Assembly (NCBI GenBank): GCA_902802305.1
Contig: CADCLG010000005.1
Span: 62,001 to 126,000, forward strand
Source: an uncultured Spirochaetaceae bacterium
Lineage (GTDB): Bacteria; Spirochaetota; Spirochaetia; Treponematales; Treponemataceae
Reading direction: 5' to 3'
Length of the DNA stretch: 64,000 nt
Shown: in pieces, positions 31,052-39,782 of the stretch
Layout of the letters: every line of letters starts with the position of its first letter
Numbering within the stretch: position 1 is the stretch's first letter
Made by a program: the position numbers and the translations under genes
The notes under the pieces: generated by a model
What the model saw: only the letters and a program-made list of their open reading frames with translations
Databases searched by the model: none
Told to the model about the DNA's origin: nothing

Positions 31052-33466
31052 CTACTTTTTTTTCTTTTTAGGTATCATTATGCTTGCGCCTGCAACGAAT
31101 GTAATTGTAACGGCTGCAATCGGCAAAACAGGAATACGTTTTTTTTCTGGCTCATTTGATGTATTTTTAACGGTTTCTACAACTTTATCTGCTTCTGTTT
31201 TTGTGTTTATGTTTGTATTTACATTTGTAGATACAGATACAGACAGATTTTCAGATGTAATCTCGTTTGTTTCTATATTTTTGATTGTGGCAACTTCTTT
31301 TGCTTGTTTTTGCTCAGGAACCGGGATTGACGGAATAATCTTTTCAGAAAGTATTGCCACTTGTGTTTTTGCTTTTTCGGTATTTTTTGCAATTTGTACA
31401 GGCTCTTGTGATGAAGTTGTATTTTCTGCCAATCCATGCACGAAGATTCCTAATTCTTCTGGTCCAGGAACATTTACTGCTATTACAGGAATTGCAAAAT
31501 CATCATCTGCTTTTTCATCTTCAGTTTCATCGTCATAAGAGTCTGAATAAGAGTCTGATTTTGCGACTTCGATTTTTTTGTCAGAATTATACTGAAGAAG
31601 CTGAATATCTGTAATATCATGCATATCAACTTCCTGTCCAGAAAGTGCCAGAACTTCATACAAGGTAGAAACAGCAAAAGGATTTTCGCTTAAAACGTTT
31701 GTTGATTCCTTTACTTCTATTTTATCTGCTCTGTCAGCCCTGCCCCTTCTGTCAGTGCGTACTGTTGCCTGAGAAATATATGAAAACTTTGCAGGTGTGA
31801 TTACACGTTTTTCTCTTAATTCTCCGCGTTTCCACAATTCCATGCTCTTTTCAAAAGCAGCAGATATATTTTTGCTGGAAGGCATAGTAAACTTAGAAGC
31901 AACACCTGGTACGCTTATTGGTGGATAAATGGTCCAGGAATCCTGCATTCTGTAAATTGCAGCAGTATCTTCTGCATAAGCCTTGTTCCATTCTCTTGCG
32001 CCATATTTGAAAGCCTTGTAAAAACCTTCATTAGAAAGGGTGATTTCGAGAGGAACCCATAATTCGTCTTCTATAACAATATAATTATCAAGTGAATTTA
32101 ATGTTTCGATTCCTTCGTCTAAAGTAAGTCCTGAATCGAAAGCCATAAAAATATGCCCCGGAATTGTTATAAAGGCAGTTCTAATACCAACGGCTTCAAA
32201 AAGAGAGCAGACAAGAATAGAAATATCGTCACAGTCACCACCTTTAAACATAAGTGTCTGATAAGGGAACTGCAAAAAGTCTATGGAAGCGGTACCGACA
32301 TTGTCTGCAAAGGCAGAAGTAGGGTCAATAACATAATTCAGTCCAAACTGATTAAGAGCCTCAAAGATTCCCATGGCATACTGAATGTTGATAGGCAGAG
32401 TCGGCTCTTTTTTCTCACGAACTATACTGGCAACTTGTTTTGCAAAACGCATGGCAGCCGGGTCTTTTGAAGAAACAAAAACTGCGGCACGACGGTCATC
32501 ATCCCATGACATGTTGTTTCGTCCATAAACCGGAACATCAATTGTAAATGTTTTTGTACGCTTTTGCCCGAGACAATGATAATTAACTGTTACGGTACTG
32601 TTTGTTACAGTCATTTCTGTAAGCTCAAGCATCTGTTCATTAAAGAATGCAAGTAAATCAACTGCTGCACTTTCGCCTTTTTCAATTTTTGGAATTGTTA
32701 CACATTCCTTGGCATGGTTCATATACTGAGGCTGATGGAAGCTTACGGTAACATCGGTTATTGCAGTGTCTTCATTATTTGTAATTGTAACCTGACCAAA
32801 AGGATTGTTTTCATACCAGGAATACAAGGCAGGGAAAACAGGAGCAAGTCCATCAAGAGTCATATCAACTTTTCTTTCTTTGTTGAATAATTCGGTGATA
32901 TTGAAGGTAACTTCCGGTGCCAGTTCACCATTCAACATTATTAGAGGCTGAGAAGCAGAGGCAAAATGTGTACCAGAAAGAATTGCATCTGCAGAAACTA
33001 TCGGGGAAATCCTATAAGAAAAACCAAGAGAAAGGCCAGCTGTAAAACCAGGGACAGATTTATTCTCTCCATTAATTGTTGTTTGGGCTGAATAAATACC
33101 GCCAAAGGCATTTAAATCTATAGAAGAGCGATCTGTAAGAATAAAGTGATAGCCGGCTCCAAGAGAAGCATCCCACAGTGTAATTGGATTAACTCCAGAT
33201 GGCATTGCCATAGAAAGATATTCGCCCTGGGCAAAAATATTGATTACTTTTGCAGTACGATAGGTCAGTTTTAAACCACCACCAAATCCATATTGCATTT
33301 TAACAACGGGACCAAATGGTTTTGCAATTGGCACAAAGGCACTTACAAGAAACTCATTTTCTGCAGCCAAAGGAGTACAAGAAAGGAAGAAACCGGCACA
33401 AAGTGCTAAGGCTTTTTTAGAAAGAGAGTACTTTTTTCTAAAACTTTTTGCTCGTTTTCCTGACAC
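31052..33466 (-). CDS. Outer-membrane-like protein with transglutaminase-like domain and C-terminal anchor
   Basis: The protein has 804 residues. After an N-terminal signal (LALCAGFFLSCTPLAAEN), residues of about 38-200 alternate Gly/aromatic-rich strands (YGFGGGLKLTY, ASLGAGYHF, GLSLGFSYRI) like a small outer-membrane beta-barrel. An Ig-like strand region (PFGQVTITNNEDTAITDVTV) follows. A transglutaminase/protease-like domain then has Cys412 in FKGGDCDDIS, His438 in IPGHIFMAFD, and ELWVPLE near residue 470. The rest is a long, low-complexity linker, then a membrane helix (LPIAAVTITFVAGASIMI) and a Lys tail. The start is GTG 33466, chosen because AGGAG lies 7 bases upstream, overlapping the stop of the preceding gene. 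It is 14 bases from the giant lipoprotein gene, so co-transcription is likely. It may process or cross-link envelope proteins such as its giant neighbour; that is inference. Peptidase rather than transferase activity is equally possible. Confidence 0.85.
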   Translation of the reverse strand: MSGKRAKSFRKKYSLSKKALALCAGFFLSCTPLAAENEFLVSAFVPIAKPFGPVVKMQYGFGGGLKLTYRTAKVINIFAQGEYLSMAMPSGVNPITLWDASLGAGYHFILTDRSSIDLNAFGGIYSAQTTINGENKSVPGFTAGLSLGFSYRISPIVSADAILSGTHFASASQPLIMLNGELAPEVTFNITELFNKERKVDMTLDGLAPVFPALYSWYENNPFGQVTITNNEDTAITDVTVSFHQPQYMNHAKECVTIPKIEKGESAAVDLLAFFNEQMLELTEMTVTNSTVTVNYHCLGQKRTKTFTIDVPVYGRNNMSWDDDRRAAVFVSSKDPAAMRFAKQVASIVREKKEPTLPINIQYAMGIFEALNQFGLNYVIDPTSAFADNVGTASIDFLQFPYQTLMFKGGDCDDISILVCSLFEAVGIRTAFITIPGHIFMAFDSGLTLDEGIETLNSLDNYIVIEDELWVPLEITLSNEGFYKAFKYGAREWNKAYAEDTAAIYRMQDSWTIYPPISVPGVASKFTMPSSKNISAAFEKSMELWKRGELREKRVITPAKFSYISQATVRTDRRGRADRADKIEVKESTNVLSENPFAVSTLYEVLALSGQEVDMHDITDIQLLQYNSDKKIEVAKSDSYSDSYDDETEDEKADDDFAIPVIAVNVPGPEELGIFVHGLAENTTSSQEPVQIAKNTEKAKTQVAILSEKIIPSIPVPEQKQAKEVATIKNIETNEITSENLSVSVSTNVNTNINTKTEADKVVETVKNTSNEPEKKRIPVLPIAAVTITFVAGASIMIPKKKKK

Positions 33467-33474
33467 AAAATCTC

Positions 33475-35415
33475 CTAGTTCTCTAAATCAGCGGCAATTC
33501 TTTCCAGATTTCTTTTTGCCGTTGCATTTTCCGGATCAATTTCTATAACTTTTTTGTACCATTCCATTGCTGCCTTATAATCATTCTGGAGGGTACAAAT
33601 GTTACCAAGATTATTCATAGCCGAAACAGAACCCATTTTTGCCGAAACTTCATAGACTGCCATTGCATTCTGGTACAATCCGGCTCGAACATAAAGCATA
33701 CCAAGCTGATTGTACAATTCAGACGAGGCACCTTCTGTTTTTATTCGTGTCTGTACTTCTGTTATTTTCGGTCCAAATTCCTGATTTATATACTGAGAAA
33801 GGACATTCTCTACAGTTGCAGAAAGATTTCTTTCTGAAGGAAGCCTTAAATCACTTTCACCTGTACTAAAGCCTGAAGGCGGATACATTTGCCAGGCATC
33901 TGAAAGTACAATAAAATCCAACTCATCTTCATTTTCTATTGCTTCTTGAATCTGACTTACACCGCTCGCCCAACTATCAATAAAACCATAACCAATATCT
34001 GTCATTGAAAGAGGAAGCCAGATTTGATCATCAAGAATAAGAATGCGGTCGGTTCCGTCAAACATATTTCTAAGGGAATTACTGTCATCACCAAGTTTTA
34101 CTGCAACAATAAAATCATTCTGCATAGGAATATAAGCAGCACTTAAACCAACAGATTCAAGCATGGACATAAAAAGAATACCGACATCATCTTTATCGCC
34201 TGAGTTATAGGTTAATGTCTGATAAGGATACTGCACGTAATCAAGAATCTGAGAATCAAGGTGAACTCTGTCATAAGGTGTATCTGATGTATTTTCGCAG
34301 GCAATTCCCGAGTTATTAATTCCTTCCAGAAGATACATTGCAAACTGAAGGTTTCTGTTCAAACCTGTGTGAAGATGATTTCGTGCAAGTCCAACAATAT
34401 ATTTTGAAAACTCAAGAACTTCCTGGGAATTAGTTGAAACAAAGCTGGAAATCATAGCAGGGTCAAACCAGCGGACTGTATTTCTGTTATAAACTGAAAT
34501 TGTTACAGGAACTACAGAAACTCTTTTATCCCCCAAAAGCTCGTAATCAATCACTATTTCACCGGAAATCTGACCGGATTCAGAAAAGCGCAGGAGTTTA
34601 TCATTAAAGTCGGCACAAAAAGCAAGACTTTCGCTGCGGTGCTTGTGAATCATTTTGATTGTACCACATTCCATTTCTGAAGCGGTATAACCATCAGAAC
34701 GGAATTTAACAACTACGTTTCTGATTTCGGCAGTTTCATTATTATTGATTGTAATTGTACCAAAAGGATTTTCTTTATAAATGGTGTACAAAAGTGGGAA
34801 TACACTTTCTTCGCATTCGATAGAAGCATCAACATTACCGGTCGCTTTTTTTGTATCAAACTTAAAGTTAAGCACAATGCCGGCTGTAATTCCTGCTGCC
34901 CCTGGATTTCCCCAATAAGTATTGTACTGAACATCAAACCAGGAAATATCCAGACCTACCGAAAGTTTTGTATTAATTCTGAAGTTTACATCTGCAAAGG
35001 CACGGTACCATGGTGCATAATGTGGTTGTCTATCGCCAGAAAATCCACCGTAAGCTCCCAGGGCAATTCCTGCACCTGCTTCTATTCGTGAAAAAGGATA
35101 AAAAACTGCACTTGTTTGTAATCCGACAGGAACTATAACCAGGACAGGGGCAACACCATCTTCCAGTTTTGCTGCCTCTTTTTTAGGAAGAACCTGAACG
35201 CCAAACTCAGGACCTACATTTAAAACCCCAAAAAGAGTTATACCTGTATCTATAAAACCACCACCGCCTGCAAACTCGTACTTTGCATCACCGGCAGAAA
35301 GAAATGGAAAAAATGCTCCTGGAGAAACTTTTAAATTAATTTCAATAGCGAAACCCGATACGGCAAGTAATGCCGCAAGGATTACGTTAAAAACTTTTTT
35401 CATGGTAAATCTCAT
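33475..35415 (-). CDS. Paralogous barrel/transglutaminase-like protein, catalytic residues lost, C-terminal TPRs
   Basis: This 646-residue protein is a clear paralogue of the next gene downstream. It has a signal peptide (KKVFNVILAALLAVSGFA), a barrel-like N-terminal region (GAGIALGAYGGF, FADVNFRIN), the Ig-like PFGTITINNNET region, and the transglutaminase-like core (QYPYQTLTYNSGDKDDVGIL). The catalytic Cys of the paralogue is Lys here (about residue 408), and the His-containing PGHIF segment reads MQNDF, so the site appears dead. The QIWLPLS strand is kept. Residues of about 565-646 are TPR-like (LYNQLGMLYVRAGLYQNAMA, then MNNLGNICTLQNDYKAAMEW), suggesting a scaffold role. ATG 35415 is used here; ATG 35403 (MKKVFN) would start directly at the signal peptide and is also possible. 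It is the first gene after the promoter at 35485-35513 and is spaced only 8 bases from the next gene. Confidence 0.85.
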   Translation of the reverse strand: MRFTMKKVFNVILAALLAVSGFAIEINLKVSPGAFFPFLSAGDAKYEFAGGGGFIDTGITLFGVLNVGPEFGVQVLPKKEAAKLEDGVAPVLVIVPVGLQTSAVFYPFSRIEAGAGIALGAYGGFSGDRQPHYAPWYRAFADVNFRINTKLSVGLDISWFDVQYNTYWGNPGAAGITAGIVLNFKFDTKKATGNVDASIECEESVFPLLYTIYKENPFGTITINNNETAEIRNVVVKFRSDGYTASEMECGTIKMIHKHRSESLAFCADFNDKLLRFSESGQISGEIVIDYELLGDKRVSVVPVTISVYNRNTVRWFDPAMISSFVSTNSQEVLEFSKYIVGLARNHLHTGLNRNLQFAMYLLEGINNSGIACENTSDTPYDRVHLDSQILDYVQYPYQTLTYNSGDKDDVGILFMSMLESVGLSAAYIPMQNDFIVAVKLGDDSNSLRNMFDGTDRILILDDQIWLPLSMTDIGYGFIDSWASGVSQIQEAIENEDELDFIVLSDAWQMYPPSGFSTGESDLRLPSERNLSATVENVLSQYINQEFGPKITEVQTRIKTEGASSELYNQLGMLYVRAGLYQNAMAVYEVSAKMGSVSAMNNLGNICTLQNDYKAAMEWYKKVIEIDPENATAKRNLERIAADLEN

Positions 35416-35484
35416 CCAATTTTCGGTTAACTTTTGCCAGACTTATAGCTTAGTAAAAACCTTTAACAAACTCTTAATCTACTT

Positions 35485-35513
35485 ATTATATACAAAAAAG
35501 GTCAAAAAGTCTA
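35485..35513 (-). promoter_or_regulatory. Promoter for the giant-lipoprotein operon
   Basis: On the minus strand TAGACT (35513-35508) and TATAAT (35490-35485) are separated by 17 bases. The site lies about 70-80 bases before the first gene, in the divergent intergenic region shared with the methyltransferase gene. The -10 is perfect; the -35 matches the consensus at four of six positions. Confidence 0.55.
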
Positions 35514-35544
35514 CAATTATAATATGAAAAGAAAATTATAAATT

Positions 35545-36660
35545 ATGCATTTCTTTCGCCCCTTTAATAAATCCAAAAACTGCACTAAAATCATTTCATC
35601 TATGGAAAATACGGAATCAAAAAAACGCGCAGAACGAAACAGAACCTTGACCCTGAATCAGGAGGAAATCCCTCTTTTGCGACAGCGCCTTATTTATACC
35701 GATACACTTGAAACTGTAAACACATCTGAACCAGGCGCCGGCATTCTAAACAAAACTATCAATGGAGATATAATCAAAACCCTTCCGCATATTCCTGATA
35801 ATTTCGCCGATTTAATTATAATTGATCCGCCCTACAATCTTACAAAAAACTTTAACGGAACTGTTTTTAATTCCCGCACTCAGGATTCCTATGAAGAATA
35901 TCTTGATACCTGGTTTCCTCAAGTTTGTAAAAAGCTCAAGCAAAACGGAAGCCTTTATATCTGCGGAGACTGGAAGTGTACGGCTTCCTTGCAGCGGGCG
36001 GTAGAAAAGCAGCTTACAATTTTGAACAGAATTACCTGGCAGAGAGAAAAAGGCCGGGGAGCTAAAGCAAACTGGAAAAATGGAATGGAAGATATCTGGT
36101 TTGCCGTAAAAAATCCAAAAGATTATTATTTTGATGTTGAAGCAGTTAAAATTAAACGCAAGGTAATAGCTCCTTACACAGAAAACGGAAAACCTAAAGA
36201 CTGGAAGCAGACAGAAGAAGGTAATTTCCGCCTGACCTATCCGTCGAACTTTTGGGATGATATAAGCATTCCTTTCTGGTCAATGCCCGAAAACACCGAT
36301 CATCCTACACAAAAGCCCGAAAAACTGTATGCAAAACTGATTCTGGCTTCCAGTAAACCAGGTGATGTCATTTTTGATCCTTTTTTAGGAAGCGGCACTG
36401 CCTCTGTAGTTGCAAAAAAGTTAGGTCGAAATTACTGCGGAATTGAGCTGAATGAAGAGTACGCTCTTCTGGCTGAAAAACGCCTTCTTCTTGCCGAGAC
36501 TGATAAATCAATCCAAGGCTACAGCGACGGAGTTTTCTGGGAAAGAAATACACTTTCAGACCAGAAAAAACGAACTTCTGAAAAAGCAGAGACAAAACAA
36601 AACACAGGAATAAAAGCACATGACCAATCTGATTCCCAAAATCTACTTTTTGATGAATAA
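35545..36660 (+). CDS. DNA methyltransferase, N4-cytosine/N6-adenine class
   Basis: This is a 371-residue S-adenosylmethionine-dependent DNA methyltransferase. Motif IV is IIDPPYN at about residue 93, and the AdoMet-binding motif I is FDPFLGSGTASVVAKKLG followed by CGIELNEEY, near the C-terminus. DPPY before FxGxG is the beta-class order. HPTQKPEKL, typical of the family, lies between them. The tail after about residue 320 is polar and probably disordered. Neither ATG 35545 nor the in-frame ATG 35602 (MENTESKK) has a good ribosome site, so the start is uncertain by 19 residues. No restriction endonuclease gene is next to it: it is transcribed away from the envelope operon and overlaps the pseudouridine synthase gene by 41 bases. 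It is therefore probably an orphan or regulatory methylase. The recognition sequence cannot be read from the protein. Confidence 0.9.
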   Translation: MHFFRPFNKSKNCTKIISSMENTESKKRAERNRTLTLNQEEIPLLRQRLIYTDTLETVNTSEPGAGILNKTINGDIIKTLPHIPDNFADLIIIDPPYNLTKNFNGTVFNSRTQDSYEEYLDTWFPQVCKKLKQNGSLYICGDWKCTASLQRAVEKQLTILNRITWQREKGRGAKANWKNGMEDIWFAVKNPKDYYFDVEAVKIKRKVIAPYTENGKPKDWKQTEEGNFRLTYPSNFWDDISIPFWSMPENTDHPTQKPEKLYAKLILASSKPGDVIFDPFLGSGTASVVAKKLGRNYCGIELNEEYALLAEKRLLLAETDKSIQGYSDGVFWERNTLSDQKKRTSEKAETKQNTGIKAHDQSDSQNLLFDE

Positions 36661-37183
36661 ACCGACCGGCTACGTGTGTTCTCATGTTTCCGATTCTCAC
36701 AAAACAGTTTATGACTTGCTTTCTCCAGAACTTCAGCAGTTTTTACATGCAAAGAGAGGAGAAAGACTTCATACTGTCGGACGCTTAGATTGCGAAACTT
36801 CTGGTCTCCTGCTTTTTACAAATGACGGTAATTTTTCGCATCTCCTGACCGATCCCGGAAATCATATTCCAAAAACTTACATTGCAACATTAAAAAATCC
36901 TGTTCAGAAAAATGAGCAAAACGAATACCTGAAATACTTTTCAAAACCGCATACTCTTCCCGCCGAAAAAAAATCTCCTGACCAAACAGCTGAAGCGGCA
37001 AAAATTGAATTTCTGTCTGATACAGAATGCAAGGTTACAATTACGCAGGGAAAGTTTCATCAGGTTCGCCGCATGTTTCTCCCATTGGAAAATGAAGTAA
37101 TTAAATTACATCGGATTGCTTTTGGTGAATATAGTCTTCCAGAAACACTTTGCCCGGGTGAATATCATTTTTTTGACAATTAG
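36620..37183 (+). CDS. RsuA/RluE-family 23S or 16S rRNA pseudouridine synthase without S4 domain
   Basis: This 187-residue pseudouridine synthase isomerises a specific uridine in rRNA. Visible family motifs are FLMNKPTGYVCS at the N-terminus, the catalytic-Asp motif VGRLDCETSGLLLFTNDG, KTYIATL, QGKFHQVRRMF and LHRIAFGEYSLPE. The short length and absence of an N-terminal S4 RNA-binding domain resemble RluE more than RsuA or RluB, but the exact target uridine cannot be fixed. The start at 36620 keeps the first beta strand that precedes the NKP motif; the inner ATG 36653 would cut it. The gene starts inside the end of the methyltransferase gene (41-base overlap, different frame), implying translational coupling. 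Confidence 0.88.
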   Translation: MTNLIPKIYFLMNKPTGYVCSHVSDSHKTVYDLLSPELQQFLHAKRGERLHTVGRLDCETSGLLLFTNDGNFSHLLTDPGNHIPKTYIATLKNPVQKNEQNEYLKYFSKPHTLPAEKKSPDQTAEAAKIEFLSDTECKVTITQGKFHQVRRMFLPLENEVIKLHRIAFGEYSLPETLCPGEYHFFDN

Positions 37184-37252
37184 GAATTCATGATTTATAA
37201 TAAATGAAAATATTCTGCATTTGCAGTTATTTGTTATTATTGAAAAGTTCCC

Positions 37253-37276
37253 AGACAGAAAAAGTTCTGTCTTAAT
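37253..37276 (+). terminator. Hairpin downstream of pseudouridine synthase gene
   Basis: AGACAGAA (37253-37260) pairs perfectly with TTCTGTCT (37265-37272) across a 4-base loop. The following TAAT is only a weak T-tract, so this is a possible terminator or a 5' leader hairpin of the next gene. Confidence 0.4.
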
Positions 37277-37310
37277 TATTCCAAACATTTAGGAAATCAC
37301 AGGAGTTTTT

Positions 37311-37946
37311 ATGAAAAAATCAATTAGGTTATTATCAGTTTTATTGGTATTATTTGCAGGAAGTTTGGTCACAAGTTGTGATGTTGCTAAAGAGCTTGCA
37401 GAAGAACTTGCGGCCCCAGAAAATACTTGGTGTGAAATGTACGTAGAATATGGTAGTGAAGAAAAAAAGGCAAATCTGGTTGTAGATGCTATCTATGTTG
37501 ATGAACAATACAAAGGAACGGGTTCTGCAGATTCAACAGCAGCAAGAAAAAAACTCTCTCCAGAAATTACACTTGAACCCGGAATAACAATTGTAATTAC
37601 AGTAAAATCTAATTCAGATAATCAGCTTATCGATGGTCTTACAGATAATACTTATATTATTAAACATTTTGATAAAAATACAGTTGTAGAAACAGATGAC
37701 GACACAGAAGGAAATACAGGAAAAATCAAATTAAAAGGTTCAAAAACAAACTGGAACATTTTATATAGAGCCAAAGCTGATTTAAGAAATGAAGACAATC
37801 AGATTTCATTACCAGATGCTCCTGATGTTCTTACGTATAAAGCTATTGATAATGGAGCAACATCGCTCAACGATCCAAAAAATTTTTCTTGGAGCAAGCT
37901 GCTTAAAACATACCTCTTAAGTACAATTACCGATAAACTGGAGTAG
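37311..37946 (+). CDS. Putative lipoprotein of unknown function
   Basis: I do not recognise this 211-residue protein. It has a clear lipoprotein signal (KKSIRLLSVLLVLFAGSLVTSC, lipobox LVTSC with Cys at about residue 23). The mature part is soluble, polar and beta-rich in character, with an Asp/Glu/Thr-rich stretch (ETDDDTEGNTGK) about two thirds along, and no membrane segments after the signal. AGGAG lies 9 bases before the ATG. A strong terminator follows directly, so the gene is probably a single-gene transcript. Confidence 0.8.
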   Translation: MKKSIRLLSVLLVLFAGSLVTSCDVAKELAEELAAPENTWCEMYVEYGSEEKKANLVVDAIYVDEQYKGTGSADSTAARKKLSPEITLEPGITIVITVKSNSDNQLIDGLTDNTYIIKHFDKNTVVETDDDTEGNTGKIKLKGSKTNWNILYRAKADLRNEDNQISLPDAPDVLTYKAIDNGATSLNDPKNFSWSKLLKTYLLSTITDKLE

Positions 37947-37963
37947 TAAGGCAACTCTTACTT

Positions 37964-38009
37964 AAAAAAATGCGGAGGCTCTGCCCAACAGATTCTCCGC
38001 AATTTTTTT
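37964..38009 (+). terminator. Intrinsic terminator after lipoprotein gene
   Basis: TGCGGAG (37971-37977) pairs with CTCCGCA (37995-38001). The stem is extended by an upstream A-run and followed by ATTTTTTT, making a strong intrinsic terminator. Confidence 0.88.
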
Positions 38010-38045
38010 ATACAGGCAATCACATAAATCAAAGGAGCAAAGACA

Positions 38046-38756
38046 ATGGCAACAAAAAAACTAAGCGCAGGACAATTAAGGGAAAAAGACTTTGAAGAAA
38101 TTTCAAGAGCCTTTATTACCAAAGTTTACAGGTGGATGACGCTGGCTTTAGTAATAAGCGGACTCACGGCCTTATATACAGCATCTTCACAAACTCTTAT
38201 TTCTTTTATCTTTGGTTCAAAGTTTGTTTTTTATGGTCTTTTAGTTGCTGAACTTGCCCTAGTTTTTATTCTTTCGGCTGCCTTGCATAAAATGTCTGCT
38301 GGACTTGGCGTCTTTTTCTTCATACTCTATTCTGTTATAAACGGCCTGACAATTTCATCAATTTTTATTATTTTTGAAATCCGCTCAATTTTCATCGTAT
38401 TCTTTATAAGTGCAGCAATGTTTGCAGGAATGTCTATTTACGGGGCAAAAACAAAACAAAATCTTATGTCTGCCGGCCATTATCTAATGATGGCATTAAT
38501 TGGATTGATTATAGCTTCGCTTGTAAACCTGCTGCTTAAATCTTCCATGCTTGAATGGATTATTTCCTTGATTTCCGTTGCTGTATTCACAGGTCTTACC
38601 GCCTACGATACCCAGAAAATGTTCAAAATTGCCCGTAATTCTGATGACAGCGAAATCTTCCAGAAGGCAGCAATTATGGGCGCACTCGAATTATATCTTG
38701 ATTTTATAAACATCTTCCTTTCACTTTTGAATCTTTTTGGCAAACGAAAGAGTTGA
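38046..38756 (+). CDS. Bax inhibitor-1 / YccA family membrane protein
   Basis: This 236-residue integral membrane protein belongs to the BI-1 (UPF0005, TMBIM) family, whose bacterial member YetJ is a pH-sensitive calcium leak channel. About seven hydrophobic helices are visible after a 30-residue cytoplasmic start. The last part carries the two conserved acidic positions expected for the family, in TAYDTQKMFKIA and ELYLDFINIFLSLLNLFG. AAAGGAG lies 9-10 bases upstream of the ATG. The gene stands between a terminator and the TRAP operon and is likely transcribed alone. The physiological role in this organism is unknown. Confidence 0.92.
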   Translation: MATKKLSAGQLREKDFEEISRAFITKVYRWMTLALVISGLTALYTASSQTLISFIFGSKFVFYGLLVAELALVFILSAALHKMSAGLGVFFFILYSVINGLTISSIFIIFEIRSIFIVFFISAAMFAGMSIYGAKTKQNLMSAGHYLMMALIGLIIASLVNLLLKSSMLEWIISLISVAVFTGLTAYDTQKMFKIARNSDDSEIFQKAAIMGALELYLDFINIFLSLLNLFGKRKS

Positions 38757-38820
38757 AATCAATATAATTTATATAGTAAAATAAATAGTATTTAAATTAA
38801 TTTACTTAGGAGAAAAGCAA

Positions 38821-39777
38821 ATGAAAAAAATCACAACAGTATTAGCAGCCGTACTCGGCATTTCATTACTCACAATCAGTTGTTCTGGCACAACAAATAA
38901 AAACTACATTCTTGCTACTGGCGGAACAAGTGGAACTTACTATCCATTCGGCGGTGCAATTGCCAACATCTGGAATACTAAAATCGAAAATATGAACGTA
39001 ACAGCACAGGCCACAGGTGCTTCTGCAGAAAACCTCAGACTTATCAATAAGGGTGAAGCAGAATATGGTATCGTACAGAATGATGTTATGGATTATGCAT
39101 ATAACGGAAAAGATTTGTTTGAAGGCGAAAAGCTTCCAAACATTATGACTATCGGAACTCTTTATCCAGAAGTAGTTCAGATTGCAGTTTCAAAATCAAG
39201 CGGAATCACTTCTGTAGCAGATTTCAGAGGAAAGAGAATCTCTGTAGGTGATGCAGGTTCTGGTGTTGAATTCAATGCAAAACAAATTATGGAAGGCTAT
39301 GGATTAACTTTCAACGATATTAAAAAGAGCAATCTTTCTTTCAAAGAGTCAGCAGAAGGAATCCAGAACGGAACTTTGGACGGATGTTTCATTACTGCAG
39401 GTGTTCCTAACTCAGCTTTACAGGAATTAGCTTTCACAGCCGGTCTTATTCTTATTCCTGTTGACGGAGCTGCTGCTGATTCAATCTGCAAAAAATACGG
39501 TTATTACACAAAAACAACTATTCCAGGCGGAACTTACAAAGGAACAGACACAGACACAGCTGCTCTTGCAATTAAAGCAACACTTGCTGTAAGTTCAAAA
39601 CTCGATGAAAACACAGTTTACGAAATGACAAAAGCTTTGTTCTCTAACCTTAACGAACTTGCTACAGCACATGCTAAAGGTAAGGAAGTTACTGCTCAGT
39701 CAGCTATCACTGGTGTTTCAGTTCCATTCCACCCAGGTGCAATCAAATACTATAAAGAAATTGGTTTAATGAAATAA
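38821..39777 (+). CDS. TAXI-family TRAP transporter solute-binding lipoprotein
   Basis: This 318-residue extracytoplasmic solute receptor belongs to a tripartite ATP-independent periplasmic transporter of the TAXI subtype. It has a lipoprotein-type signal (lipobox LLTISC, Cys about residue 21), then the family start LATGGTSGTYYPFGGAIA, the VQNDVMDYAY segment, and the DFRGKRISVGDAGSGVEFNA segment. Length and layout match the family. AGGAGAAAAGCAA precedes the ATG. The next two genes encode the DUF1850 protein and the fused permease, so the three make one transporter driven by an ion gradient. The substrate is not evident. Confidence 0.95.
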   Translation: MKKITTVLAAVLGISLLTISCSGTTNKNYILATGGTSGTYYPFGGAIANIWNTKIENMNVTAQATGASAENLRLINKGEAEYGIVQNDVMDYAYNGKDLFEGEKLPNIMTIGTLYPEVVQIAVSKSSGITSVADFRGKRISVGDAGSGVEFNAKQIMEGYGLTFNDIKKSNLSFKESAEGIQNGTLDGCFITAGVPNSALQELAFTAGLILIPVDGAAADSICKKYGYYTKTTIPGGTYKGTDTDTAALAIKATLAVSSKLDENTVYEMTKALFSNLNELATAHAKGKEVTAQSAITGVSVPFHPGAIKYYKEIGLMK

Positions 39778-39782
39778 TTTTG

